64,000 bases of DNA from Pseudomonas aylmerensis (GCF_001702265.1 NZ_MAUE01000045.1:1-64000); one strand, 5' to 3'; positions 52,213-60,638 are shown, numbered from the stretch's first letter. Program-made: numbers and translations. Notes: generated by a model from the letters alone, not told the origin.

Positions 52213-52768
52213 GGTTGAGTTGCATTAATCCAGCCACGACGCAGTAGCCCGCCAAGAGCGGATCCACCAGATAGTCCCAGTAGTTTTCCGAAGCCTTGAG
52301 CCGCAGCGCGAACGCCAGGGTGCCCACCGCCAGCATCCACACCGCCAGCGCATTGCGCAGCCACAGCATCAACAGCACGGCCGCGCCCACCAGCACAATC
52401 ATCGGCCGCGGATTGAAGCCCCAGCGGTAGGGATCGAAATACGTCAGGCCCAGCGTGGCCGGGTATAGCACTAGGCTCAGCAGGCCAAACAGCAGCAACA
52501 TTTGCACGTGGTGCTGCCGGTTGAGCGGCTGTACCACGCCCACGCGACTCAAGCCCACCCACGCCAACAACACCAGGGTGCTGATCGCCAGGTCATCGGT
52601 AAAACTGCGCACGTACGCCGCCAGCGGCAGCTCGTTGATAGGGATAAAACTCACCGCCACCAGCACCGGCAGCAGCCACGGACGCCAGGGGGCGGTGAAG
52701 CGCAGCGCGCACAGCAACACAAAGCCCAGCAGTACAAAACTCAAATGCGCCTGCCACATCGAAACCAT
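52157..52768 (-). CDS. Polytopic membrane protein, hypothetical
   Basis: This 203-residue protein has about six hydrophobic segments (from 8-25 to 160-178). No family is recognised. The last about 20 residues (LWERACSRMRSVRQHLWH) are encoded by REP sequence, so the native C terminus was probably altered. Its ATG overlaps the stop of the upstream sialidase-like gene by one base, which indicates coupled translation and a joint role in the envelope. Confidence 0.75.
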   Translation of the reverse strand: MVSMWQAHLSFVLLGFVLLCALRFTAPWRPWLLPVLVAVSFIPINELPLAAYVRSFTDDLAISTLVLLAWVGLSRVGVVQPLNRQHHVQMLLLFGLLSLVLYPATLGLTYFDPYRWGFNPRPMIVLVGAAVLLMLWLRNALAVWMLAVGTLAFALRLKASENYWDYLVDPLLAGYCVVAGLMQLNLWERACSRMRSVRQHLWH

Positions 52769-54036
52769 CAGAGACGCTCCGCCAGCCAGGCTTCGTTGAA
52801 GCTGACATGTTTGATAAAGGTGTTATTCCACGAGTACACCAGGTGGTACATGCCGTCCGGGCTGCGGCTGAAGTACGGGTATTCGTATTCGAAATCGCAG
52901 CCTTGGGGTTTGCACACGCGGTAGTCGAGGTTGCTGAGAAAGCGCTGCTCCAGCGGCAGGCGCCGGGCGCCGCTGGAGGCGCGGAAGCCTTCGCCGATGA
53001 TCGCCTTATAGGCTTCGGGGGAGAACGGTTGGCCGAGCGGGTCCGGCGACTCATCCAGTTGCACCACGGTGCGCCATTGGCTGAGCTGGGCGTCGGTGCC
53101 GTAGAGGCTGAGTTTGAAACGGCCATCCTCCAGGTCGTTCAGGGCCACCAGCAACCCATCGTCCACCGTGCCCACCGCAGCCAGCGACGAGTTGGGATTA
53201 GCCGGCTCCAGCGGGTACGGCTCGCTCCAGGTCTGGCCGGCGTCTTCGGTGCGGCTGGCCAGAACCCGGTGATGGGTGTCGCCGGCGTAGCGCAACATCG
53301 CTACGGCGCGCTTGCCGTCCAGCGGCACGATGGTCGGTTGCAGCGAGTGTTTGCCGCGACTGATGCGAAATTTGTCGATCACTGCGCCATCGGCACTCAA
53401 GTACAGGTACTCGGCAAACTTGCCCATGAACTCGTGGTACACCGGCAGACCGATCGAGCCGTCGGCATGGAACACCGGGGCGGCGCGCACCAGGGTGCTG
53501 ATATTGAAGAACGGTGAGGTCACCAACTGCCTTGGCGCCGACCAACTGGCGCCGAGGTCCTCCGAGACCATCAGATTGATCGCACTGGCGGCCCAGCCAC
53601 CGACTGACACCGATACGTAAAACATCCACAGGCGTTTATCCGGCCCGAGGGCGATGACTGGGTTGCCCAGCTTGCGGATATAGCGCTGGGTGCCGTCGCG
53701 AGTGCTTTCCCGCGTGGCCAGCACCTGCTCGGCCCCCCACTCGCCACTTTGCGCATCAAAGCGCGCGGTGCGTACCTGCACATCGGCCGCGCCTTCGCGG
53801 GAGCCGGCAAACCACACTGCCATCAAATCGCCGCCGGGCAGGGCGGTGACGGACGAGGAATGCACAAAGTCAGTGAGTTGGGTGGACACGAAGCGGCTGG
53901 TGTATTGCGCCGGCGCCGCCACTTTTGCGGGGTTCGGGCTGGTCTCGGCAAACGGGGCCAGCACATGGGGCGGATGGCTTTGCCAGGCCGCGAAGAATAC
54001 GGCCAGCAGGCTGCAAATCAATAAGGCGGAGCGCAT
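52768..54036 (-). CDS. Sialidase-like (BNR repeat) exported protein
   Basis: This 422-residue protein has an N-terminal signal or anchor (about 1-20) and a beta-propeller with Asp-box repeats SEDLGASWSAP and TEDAGQTWSEP, typical of exo-alpha-sialidase-like proteins. The segments MAVWFAGSREGAADV and GLPVYHEFMGKFAEYLY match such hydrolases. True sialic-acid cleavage is uncertain; many bacterial relatives act on other sugars. ATG 54036 is used; 54075 is possible. It is cotranscribed with the membrane protein downstream and lies 22 bases after the cytochrome b561 gene. Confidence 0.8.
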   Translation of the reverse strand: MRSALLICSLLAVFFAAWQSHPPHVLAPFAETSPNPAKVAAPAQYTSRFVSTQLTDFVHSSSVTALPGGDLMAVWFAGSREGAADVQVRTARFDAQSGEWGAEQVLATRESTRDGTQRYIRKLGNPVIALGPDKRLWMFYVSVSVGGWAASAINLMVSEDLGASWSAPRQLVTSPFFNISTLVRAAPVFHADGSIGLPVYHEFMGKFAEYLYLSADGAVIDKFRISRGKHSLQPTIVPLDGKRAVAMLRYAGDTHHRVLASRTEDAGQTWSEPYPLEPANPNSSLAAVGTVDDGLLVALNDLEDGRFKLSLYGTDAQLSQWRTVVQLDESPDPLGQPFSPEAYKAIIGEGFRASSGARRLPLEQRFLSNLDYRVCKPQGCDFEYEYPYFSRSPDGMYHLVYSWNNTFIKHVSFNEAWLAERL

Positions 54037-54058
54037 AGGGAACCTGTCGGCAAAAGGA

Positions 54059-54604
54059 TTACTGCGCACGCTCATCCGGCAGGCGCTTCCTGCGACCGGT
54101 GAGCATCGATAACGGCAGGTTGTCCCGCACCTGGATACTTTCAAACAGCGCGGCCAGCACATGCACGCAGACCAGGCCAAGAAGCACATTGGCGGCAGTC
54201 TCGTGGATTTGCTGGGGCCAATCGGCGCCCCATAGCGCATCGACTTCCTGCATCAGGAAGCCGCTGACGCCGAGGGTCAGCAAGGCCAGCAACATCAACA
54301 GCATCACCAGCGCACCAATGGGCGAATGACCCAACCGGTGCAGCGGGCGGCGGTTGAGCAGCGAGCGCGCGTGGGCACCCAATCGTTTCGGCGTAGGCCA
54401 AAAGTCCGCCCAACGTGCACTGCGCGGTCCGACAAATCCCCACACCAGCCGTACCAGCAGCCAGGCCATGGCGTAGTAGCCCAGCCAGACATGCCAGTCA
54501 TCGCCCGCTTCATTGAAGAAGTAATTGGCGACAAAGACCCCGGCGATCGACACATGAAACAGCCTCACCAACGGGTCCCACAGGCGCAGGGATTCGCCTG
54601 GCAT
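54059..54604 (-). CDS. Cytochrome b561-type membrane protein
   Basis: This 181-residue protein has four membrane helices and the His residues expected of a diheme cytochrome b (HVSIAGVFVANYFF, DWHVWLGYYAMAWLLVRLVW, QIHETAANVLLGLVCVHVLA). It belongs to the Ni/Fe-hydrogenase-type b subunit/b561 family that moves electrons across the inner membrane. Its ATG overlaps the stop of the PepSY gene by one base, so the pair forms one unit. Confidence 0.87.
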   Translation of the reverse strand: MPGESLRLWDPLVRLFHVSIAGVFVANYFFNEAGDDWHVWLGYYAMAWLLVRLVWGFVGPRSARWADFWPTPKRLGAHARSLLNRRPLHRLGHSPIGALVMLLMLLALLTLGVSGFLMQEVDALWGADWPQQIHETAANVLLGLVCVHVLAALFESIQVRDNLPLSMLTGRRKRLPDERAQ

Positions 54605-54870
54605 CAGCCTTTGATCTCAGTCTTCACGGCTTTGCCGGTGACCGGGTCGTGGTAGATCTCGACTTTGCGCTTGTCTTTGTCGAAACCGTAGATCTCGTAG
54701 CAGTTGCCGTCGGTAACCTTGAACTTGCTGATTGTGTAGCCTTCGGCCTTGAGCTTGTCCTGGAAGGCTTTCTCGTCTTGCCATTGCGAGCGCTCGGCGG
54801 TGGTGCACTGCGGGCCGGCGATGGCCAGGGGGCTGGCGATAATCAGGGACAGCAGGAGAATTTTGCGCAT
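54604..54870 (-). CDS. PepSY domain periplasmic protein
   Basis: This 88-residue protein has a signal peptide (1-19, ending AIAGP) and a single PepSY domain (DEKAFQDKLKAEGYTISKFK, YEIYGFDKDKRKVEIYHDPV). PepSY proteins next to b561 and a divergent two-component system are a recurring Pseudomonas arrangement, thought to relate to redox or metal stress. The ATG at 54870 starts a good signal peptide. It is divergent from the response regulator gene. Confidence 0.87.
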   Translation of the reverse strand: MRKILLLSLIIASPLAIAGPQCTTAERSQWQDEKAFQDKLKAEGYTISKFKVTDGNCYEIYGFDKDKRKVEIYHDPVTGKAVKTEIKG

Positions 54871-55017
54871 GGAAAAGCTCTCAGCAGAAGTGGGAGGTTT
54901 CACAGTGCAAAACCAACCTTAGCGCAACCTTAGTTGGCAACGAGCCGTAACATCTTTGCCGAAATGCCCCGTGTCATAACCCGGCATGATGCCGCCGATT
55001 CCTACAGAGATTCTGCT

Positions 55018-55680
55018 ATGCGCCTGCTCCTTGTCGAAGATGATCGTGCCCTCGGCCAGGGGATTCGGGTGGCGTTGGGCGCCGAGGGCTATACCCTCGA
55101 TTGGCTGCAGGATGGCGTCGCGGCCCTGCATGCGCTGCGCACGGAGAACTTCGATTTGCTGCTGCTCGACCTCGGCCTGCCGCGCCTCGACGGCCTCGAC
55201 CTGTTGCAGCAACTGCGCGCCGAGCAGCACGACGTGCCGGTGCTGATCCTCACCGCCCGCGACGGCACCGCCGAGCGCATCGCCGGGCTGGACGCCGGCG
55301 CCGACGACTACCTGGTCAAACCCTTCGACGTAGAAGAACTCAAGGCTCGCGTGCGTGCCCTGCTGCGCCGCAGCCAGGGGCGTGCGCAACCGATGCTGGA
55401 GCATGCTGGCATCCACCTCGACCCGGCCACCCAGCAAGTGCGCTACCTGGACGAAGACATCATCGTCACACCGATGGAATACCAACTGCTGCACCAACTG
55501 ATGGTGCGCCCCGGCAAGGTGGTGACGCGCGAGCGGCTGTCCCGCGCGCTGTATGGCTGGCAGGACCGCGTCGAGAGCAACATCCTGGAAGTGCTGATTC
55601 ACAACCTGCGCAAAAAGCTCTCCACCGAACTGATCCGCACTGTGCGCGGTGTCGGCTATGTGCTGGTGCTCAAACCATGA
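55018..55680 (+). CDS. OmpR/QseB-type response regulator
   Basis: This 220-residue regulator has a receiver domain (1-115) with VEDD at 6-9, phosphorylated Asp in LLLLDLGLPRLDG (about 51) and the Lys in YLVKPFDVEEL, and a winged-helix DNA-binding domain (about 125-218). The ATG overlaps nothing upstream and AGAGA precedes it. Its stop overlaps the kinase start (ATGA). The divergent PepSY-b561 genes are probable targets. Confidence 0.92.
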   Translation: MRLLLVEDDRALGQGIRVALGAEGYTLDWLQDGVAALHALRTENFDLLLLDLGLPRLDGLDLLQQLRAEQHDVPVLILTARDGTAERIAGLDAGADDYLVKPFDVEELKARVRALLRRSQGRAQPMLEHAGIHLDPATQQVRYLDEDIIVTPMEYQLLHQLMVRPGKVVTRERLSRALYGWQDRVESNILEVLIHNLRKKLSTELIRTVRGVGYVLVLKP

Positions 55681-57029
55681 GCTCGGTTCGCGCGCGCATC
55701 CTCATCCCCGTCTTGCTGCTGATATTGGCGGGTGACGCCCTGATCAGTTGGCTGGTATTGCGCGACAGCCACCACGAAATCGAAGAAGTCTACGACGCCC
55801 AGCTCGCCCAGAGTGCGCGCCTGCTGCAAGGTGTCTTGCGCCAGCGCGATCCCGGCGAAGCGGACTGGGACCGGTTGTACGAGGCGTTTGACCAGGCCAT
55901 GAGCCGCGTCGGCGTGGAGGGCGTCGCCCATCCTTATGAAACCCGGTTGACCTTCCAGGTATGGCGCACTGACGGCCAGTTGCTGGTGCGCTCCGCCGAA
56001 GCGCCGATCCTTGCAGCGCCGCCGACCACATTCGGTTCCCACGACATCCTCGACAACGGCAACGACTGGTGCGCTTTCCTGCTCGCCGATCCGCAACAGG
56101 GCTTGCTGATCTGGGTGGGCGAGCGCGACGACATTCGCCAGGACCTGATCCAGCGCATCGTGCGCCACACGCTGTGGCCCACATTGATCGGCGTGCCGCT
56201 GCTGACATTGTTGATCTGGCTGGTGATCGGCTGGGGCCTCAAACCGCTGCGCGCGATGGTCTTGTCGATTCGTGGGCGCAATACCGACACCTTGCAACCG
56301 CTGCACCTCAAGCCCCTGCCGACTGACCTTGAGCCCATGCAAACCGCACTCAACCGACTGCTGGTCCAAGTGGACGACCTGCTCGAGCGCGAGCGCCGCT
56401 TCATCGCCGATGCCGCCCATGAACTGCGTACACCCTTGGCGATCCTGCGTATCCACGCCCAGAACGCGCAAAGCGCCGCGACTCCGGAGCAACAGCGCGA
56501 GGCCCTGGATTTCCTGGTCAATGGCGTCGACCGCGCCACCCGTATTGGCAGCCAGCTGCTGACCATGGCGCGCATCGAACCGCAACTGAACAACCCCAAG
56601 CGCATCCCCGTGCAACTCACCGAACTGGTGCGCGAAGAACTCGCCGAACTGACCCCGCTGGCCATGGAGCGCGGCGTGGAACTGGTGCTCGAAGGCAATG
56701 AAGAGTGCTGGGTCGAAACCGAGCCGGTGGCACTGGCCATCGCCCTGCAAAACCTGGTGACCAACGCGCTGAACTTTTCCCCTGCGGGCAGCGAAGTAAA
56801 AGTGGTGATTGGCGCCGATTGCCTGAGCGTGGAGGATGAGGGGCCAGGGATCGACGAGACGGAGTTGGCGCGCCTGTTCGAACGCTTTTACAGCCGCGGC
56901 AATGCCAACGGTGCGGGGCTGGGATTGGCGATTGTCGAGATGATCGTCGGCAAGATCGGCTGCCGTCTGGCATTGCATAACCTGGAGCAAGGCGGGTTAT
57001 GTGCGCGGCTGGTGTTCAGCGTGCGCTGA
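55677..57029 (+). CDS. QseC-like sensor histidine kinase
   Basis: This 450-residue membrane kinase has helices at about 8-28 and 165-185 around a periplasmic sensor, a HAMP-like linker, the H box FIADAAHELRTPLAILRIHA (His about 248) and HATPase motifs NALNFSPAG, DEGPGID and GNANGAGLGLAIVEMI. It overlaps the response regulator gene by 4 bases. The signal sensed cannot be read; QseC, PmrB and similar proteins have related layouts. Confidence 0.92.
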   Translation: MSSVRARILIPVLLLILAGDALISWLVLRDSHHEIEEVYDAQLAQSARLLQGVLRQRDPGEADWDRLYEAFDQAMSRVGVEGVAHPYETRLTFQVWRTDGQLLVRSAEAPILAAPPTTFGSHDILDNGNDWCAFLLADPQQGLLIWVGERDDIRQDLIQRIVRHTLWPTLIGVPLLTLLIWLVIGWGLKPLRAMVLSIRGRNTDTLQPLHLKPLPTDLEPMQTALNRLLVQVDDLLERERRFIADAAHELRTPLAILRIHAQNAQSAATPEQQREALDFLVNGVDRATRIGSQLLTMARIEPQLNNPKRIPVQLTELVREELAELTPLAMERGVELVLEGNEECWVETEPVALAIALQNLVTNALNFSPAGSEVKVVIGADCLSVEDEGPGIDETELARLFERFYSRGNANGAGLGLAIVEMIVGKIGCRLALHNLEQGGLCARLVFSVR

Positions 57030-57502
57030 TGCACCGCTTTCGCAGCCTCGCTGAGGCTCGACAACTCCCACAGGGGATTGGCGGTGTCGCCCTTATTTCA
57101 ATCCCCTGGGTGATCGCAATATCCGACGCGACGCAGCCCAAGTGTGGGAGCAACTGTCGAGTCCCAGCGAGGCTGCGAAGGCGGCATTGCTGGCATTTTC
57201 TGCGCCGGGACCACCGCTTTCGCAGCCTCGCTAAGGCTCGACAACTCCCACAGGGGATTGGCGGTGTCACCCTTATTTCAATCCCCTGGGTGATCGCAAT
57301 ATCCGGCGCGACGAAGCTCACTTGTGGGAGTTGTCGAGCTTTAGCGAGGCTGCGAAAGGATCACCTCGGTATGCCTGCCAGACCTGCGCATTTGCATCGC
57401 CGCCTTCCCGAAGTGTGACAGCTCGCCGTTTCAGTGCGGAACAATCCGTTTAAACTCGGGTCCAGTCATCACTCACTCTCACCTTGATAAGGACATCCTC
57501 CC
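57030..57502. repeat. Tandemly duplicated REPIN, 180-bp period
   Basis: The block 57033-57140 is repeated at 57213-57320 with only a few substitutions. Each copy starts with the REP arm CTTTCGCAGCCTCGCTGAGG and ends with its inverted partner (about 57142-57180 and 57322-57358), so two full REPINs lie in tandem. The rest (57360-57502) is the leader of the lipoprotein gene, with AAGGA at 57489. I see no gene in this stretch. Confidence 0.85.
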
Positions 57503-58075
57503 GTGAAGCGAATCGCGCTGCTCTCCCTCGCCCTGGCCTTGGGCGCCTGCCAATCCAACCAACGCGACTCATCGCCCAGCCTGCTCAAGGACGGTATCCA
57601 ACTGCGCCAGAAAACCGTGGCCGTGGATGCGGATCATGCCAAGGTCATCATGAAGGCCAGCGGTGGCACCAACCCTGTCGAATTCGCCGTGCGCCGCGAA
57701 GGCGACCCCGACCAGCGCCTGGAAACCCTCGGCACCGTCATGGACACCGGCGAAGGCAAAGTCTTCAACTGGATCGCCAAGCTCAACCAGACCGTCGCCA
57801 GCGCCGGGTTCAAGCGTTTTCCTCAGCTGGAACTCCAAGCGGATCCAGGCAAGAAACTCACCGTCTCCAGTTCAGCGAGAAGCCAGGGCAACGGCGCTTA
57901 CTACAGCTGCGGCCCGGTGATGAGCACGTTCAGCCCGGAAAAGGCCAAGGTGTATCTGGTTGAGTTCCAGTTCAGGCTCAATAGTGCGGCGTGTGCCCAG
58001 CAGGTGTTTGATATTACGGATCCGGCGAATCGGTTGTTGATTGGAGGGGAAGGGAGTGAGGCGAAAGAGGGCTAA
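57503..58075 (+). CDS. Hypothetical lipoprotein
   Basis: This 190-residue protein starts at GTG 57503, with AAGGA at a good distance, and has a lipoprotein signal with lipobox LGAC (Cys 16). The residue after Cys is Gln, so outer-membrane sorting is expected. The remainder is hydrophilic with two Cys (in YYSCGPVMS and NSAACAQQV) that could form a disulfide. No family is recognised. Its end overlaps the convergent immunity-like gene by 4 bases, which marks the border of the toxin island. Confidence 0.75.
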   Translation: MKRIALLSLALALGACQSNQRDSSPSLLKDGIQLRQKTVAVDADHAKVIMKASGGTNPVEFAVRREGDPDQRLETLGTVMDTGEGKVFNWIAKLNQTVASAGFKRFPQLELQADPGKKLTVSSSARSQGNGAYYSCGPVMSTFSPEKAKVYLVEFQFRLNSAACAQQVFDITDPANRLLIGGEGSEAKEG

Positions 58076-58380
58076 GCGAAGTTGATTAAACGGTGGGTTT
58101 TGCCCACCGTTTGCGTGGTAAAGGGTGGCCAGGTGCCTTGATACCGGAAGGAAATTTGGTAGTCGAGGCGGTCGGGTTCGATCATGTGCTGGAAGTACGG
58201 CTGAATAATCGTTATCCAGTTAGGTTGAACGTTGAATACGTCGGCGTATATCGCGGTTTCTTCGCCTAAACCCAAGGTTTCAAAAACACTGTCTGGATCT
58301 GCGATATCCGCTGAATACTCATCCGCCTTCAAATCATTGCTGTGTTTTTCGTACCATCGCAGTCTGATTTTCATCAGCAT
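58072..58380 (-). CDS. Divergent colicin E3-type immunity protein
   Basis: This 102-residue protein is related to the cloacin/colicin E3 immunity family: IRLRWYEKHSNDLKADEYSA, GDSV-like PDSVFETLGL, and ITIIQPYFQHMIEPDRLDYQ line up with ImmE3 and with the closer homologue at 59128-59385. It has an unusual C-terminal tail of about 17 residues that may be read-through into foreign sequence. No toxin gene adjoins it; a trace of one lies just upstream. GAGAGAGG precedes the ATG. Probably an orphan immunity gene against an E3-like rRNase. Confidence 0.75.
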   Translation of the reverse strand: MLMKIRLRWYEKHSNDLKADEYSADIADPDSVFETLGLGEETAIYADVFNVQPNWITIIQPYFQHMIEPDRLDYQISFRYQGTWPPFTTQTVGKTHRLINFA

Positions 58381-58412
58381 TTTGGAAGCCTCTCTCTATC
58401 GGCGATTGCGGC

Positions 58413-58439
58413 ACTTTTGGTGAAGACGCAACCGGGATA
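58413..58439 (-). pseudogene. Trace of an S-type pyocin toxin N terminus
   Basis: On the minus strand this 27-base stretch encodes YPGCVFTKS, open on both sides for some codons and ending in a stop just at the start of the second immunity gene. The intact toxin has CGCVFIKPC in its N-terminal region, and related Pseudomonas S-type pyocin proteins, from memory, have PGCVFAKS at this point. The match is short, so chance is possible. Confidence 0.3.
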
Positions 58440-58479
58440 TCTGGTGTGTATGGGGGACTGGTGGTGAGATGAAGGCGAG

Positions 58480-59103
58480 TTAAGTGGACGGACCAAATAA
58501 ATGTGGATGCTGTGCTCGGAAGGACTTGAAGGTTTGATACTTCCAACGCTCTGTGCCAGGGGCTTCATCGGTCGTGGTGACTTCGCCGAAGTACCAATGC
58601 TCTGACTCGAAGACGGTTCCTTCTTCGTCCTCGTGGATGAAGTGAAAGCCAACTTCGTGGAGGCCTGGCGGAACCACCAACTCCCATTCGCGGGCAAGGC
58701 TTCGGCCGATGATGCGGGTTTGGCGAAAGTACTCGTAGTCAAAGGGCTGGGTGTGGCCGAGATGGCGGGCTTTTTCGGTGTAGACACAGACTCGGCTTGA
58801 GAACATGTCCGGGACCATGATGCAGGCGACAATCCAGCACTCAGGGTCACCGTCTGATCGTGCTTCAACCAGGTGACCTGCAACCTTGATCATCTGTTGA
58901 GCGCAATGCGCCAGAATTTCCGGTGTGGTTTGATTGCCTTCAACAAGGTTTTCAATAACTGGGATTTTTAGGTTTATGTAGTCGGGTCGCAGCGGTAACT
59001 CTTCGTAAAAACAGCCTTCGAAACTGTCTGCCCAGCGGGTCAGAGCTCTGAGGTGCCTGGGGATGTTGCGGAGTTTTTTGTTTGTGAGTGACAGTCTGCG
59101 CAT
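58480..59103 (-). CDS. DUF3916 domain protein
   Basis: This 207-residue cytoplasmic protein resembles DUF3916, a family of unknown function often found near toxin genes. Features are the basic N terminus (KKLRNIPRHLRALTRWADSF), LPLRPDYINLKIPVIENLV, VACIMVPDMFSSRVCVYTEK and RSLAREWELVVPPGLHEVGF. It lies between two E3-type immunity genes on the same strand, 24 bases after the first, so an immunity or toxin-accessory function is likely by context. GC content is lower than in the core genes around. Confidence 0.7.
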   Translation of the reverse strand: MRRLSLTNKKLRNIPRHLRALTRWADSFEGCFYEELPLRPDYINLKIPVIENLVEGNQTTPEILAHCAQQMIKVAGHLVEARSDGDPECWIVACIMVPDMFSSRVCVYTEKARHLGHTQPFDYEYFRQTRIIGRSLAREWELVVPPGLHEVGFHFIHEDEEGTVFESEHWYFGEVTTTDEAPGTERWKYQTFKSFRAQHPHLFGPST

Positions 59104-59127
59104 TCAGCTGAATTCTCGAAGTCTGTG

Positions 59128-59385
59128 TTATTCGTTTGCATCTTCGTAATCAAACGCGATGAAGTAGTCGCTTTCTGAAAGAGCAATTTCATGAGAAAAA
59201 CGTGTCTGTATCAGTGGTAGCCACTCCCGGCGCAGCTCAAACATCCCGTTATTGACATCTTCGGCTGTCGACAATCCAAGCTCGGAAATCGCGGAATAGT
59301 CGTCTCCCATATCCGCCGAGTCCTCCGCGCCACGTAACTGCTCTGTGGTTCTGTCGAACCACTCCAATCTCACTTTTAGTCCCAT
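59128..59385 (-). CDS. Colicin E3-type immunity protein
   Basis: This 85-residue acidic protein has the size and sequence of ImmE3/cloacin immunity: MGLKVRLEWFDRTTEQLRG, DVNNG-type EDVNNGMFELRREWLPLIQ and SESDYFIAFDYED. ImmE3 binds the rRNase domain and blocks it. GAGGG precedes the ATG, and the gene starts 13 bases after the toxin stop codon, the normal toxin-immunity order. It should protect against the adjacent toxin. Confidence 0.92.
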   Translation of the reverse strand: MGLKVRLEWFDRTTEQLRGAEDSADMGDDYSAISELGLSTAEDVNNGMFELRREWLPLIQTRFSHEIALSESDYFIAFDYEDANE

Positions 59386-59398
59386 GTAGCCCTCACAG

Positions 59399-60547
59399 CT
59401 ATTTTCTGATATTTCGTTTTTTCTTCGGTTCTTTTAGCTGCTCGCCGGTTAAGTGGCTGAACGCCCCTAGATGGCTCCCATCACTTGCTAGATAAACTTC
59501 CAACTCCCCATGTTGAGAGTCCCACTCATAGATTCTCCGGCCTTTTTCCTCAATCCAACGCTCTCTTAACCCGGCGCCTCCCTGTCTGGGAGTCATGGGT
59601 TTTGCTTTGATCAGGCCTGCAAAGCCAGTAATTTGTTCGGTATTAGGCGCCTTGTGGTACTTGTGATCCCCAGCCTTGACACTGACAACCACATACAGCG
59701 GTCGAACCCCCGACTCCACCGGGAACACCAGAATAAAATCCCGATACTTCGGCGGATAAATCGGGTTCACCAGAATCTGTGCGGCCTTCTGCGTCGGCGG
59801 ATAAATCCAGATTACCGGCGCTTGCGGCGCAGCCTCCAAGGCTGGAATACCCAGCGTGTCACTTGGATCAACGGCGGGCGTCCAGATCAGCTCCACGCCC
59901 TCGTCCAAGTCCGCCACAAACTGATCGCCACGGGTTTGAAACTGCACGACATCAATCATCTGCCAATCGGCATGGTTACCCGTGTAAAACCCATACCCCT
60001 TGAGCGTACCGTCCTCGCGTTGCTCAATATGCAACCGCATCTGCGACCGCGCCCGCTGCATCGAACGCAACTGCTCCTCGCTGTAGAGCGCGCTATCACC
60101 CAGCTCCGACGGCCAGGCCAGCGCCACCAACCCCGTCAACAAGCCTCCGGCGACGGACCCGACGGCAGTGGCCGCCGACTCCAGAACCGCCGAACGCAAC
60201 GCCAACTGCCCGAGGCCAACGGGCAATGTGCTGCCGCTGATCTTGCGCAAGGCAACTGCGCCCCGGCTGTCCACCTCACGCCCACCCAGCAGGCTTAAAT
60301 GGCCATACTCCTTGACCAACTCCAACGGGACATACCCCGCAGGGTTGAAGTAATGGGTGACGCCGTCAGGCAGTTGGCAGGGCTTGATGAAAACGCAGCC
60401 GCAAGGTTTGGCCAGCGTGGGTACCGGGGCAGGGGTTGGCTCGAAAAAATCAACCGTCGGTGAATACGGCACACGCAATGGCTGCGGAATCAGGATGCGC
60501 TGTTTGAGTTGCTCTGCTTCGGTGGGGGGATAAAAGCGTTCTGACAT
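59399..60547 (-). CDS. S-type pyocin protein with colicin E3-type rRNase domain
   Basis: This 382-residue toxin has a Pro-rich N terminus with CGCVFIKPC (about 47-55), an S-type pyocin domain (about 105-300, ELIWTPAVDPSDTLGIPALE, YPPKYRDFILVFPVESGVRP) and a C-terminal domain (about 301-382) nearly like the colicin E3 16S rRNase. The catalytic set is kept: Asp 343, His 346 and Glu 350 in WDSQHGELE, and Arg 378 in KKRNIRK. It lacks the TonB box, receptor-binding and translocation domains of soluble bacteriocins (usually over 550 residues) and also lacks PAAR, so delivery is unclear; type VI secretion is a possibility. AAGGAAGTG precedes the ATG. Confidence 0.92.
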   Translation of the reverse strand: MSERFYPPTEAEQLKQRILIPQPLRVPYSPTVDFFEPTPAPVPTLAKPCGCVFIKPCQLPDGVTHYFNPAGYVPLELVKEYGHLSLLGGREVDSRGAVALRKISGSTLPVGLGQLALRSAVLESAATAVGSVAGGLLTGLVALAWPSELGDSALYSEEQLRSMQRARSQMRLHIEQREDGTLKGYGFYTGNHADWQMIDVVQFQTRGDQFVADLDEGVELIWTPAVDPSDTLGIPALEAAPQAPVIWIYPPTQKAAQILVNPIYPPKYRDFILVFPVESGVRPLYVVVSVKAGDHKYHKAPNTEQITGFAGLIKAKPMTPRQGGAGLRERWIEEKGRRIYEWDSQHGELEVYLASDGSHLGAFSHLTGEQLKEPKKKRNIRK

Positions 60548-60638
60548 GAGCGGTTCACTTCCTTGTGCGAGGTAGTGAGCCTACGGAGGCGAATCAGCGC
60601 CAGATATGCGCTTTGTTCGATGAGTTGCGTGGGAAAGT

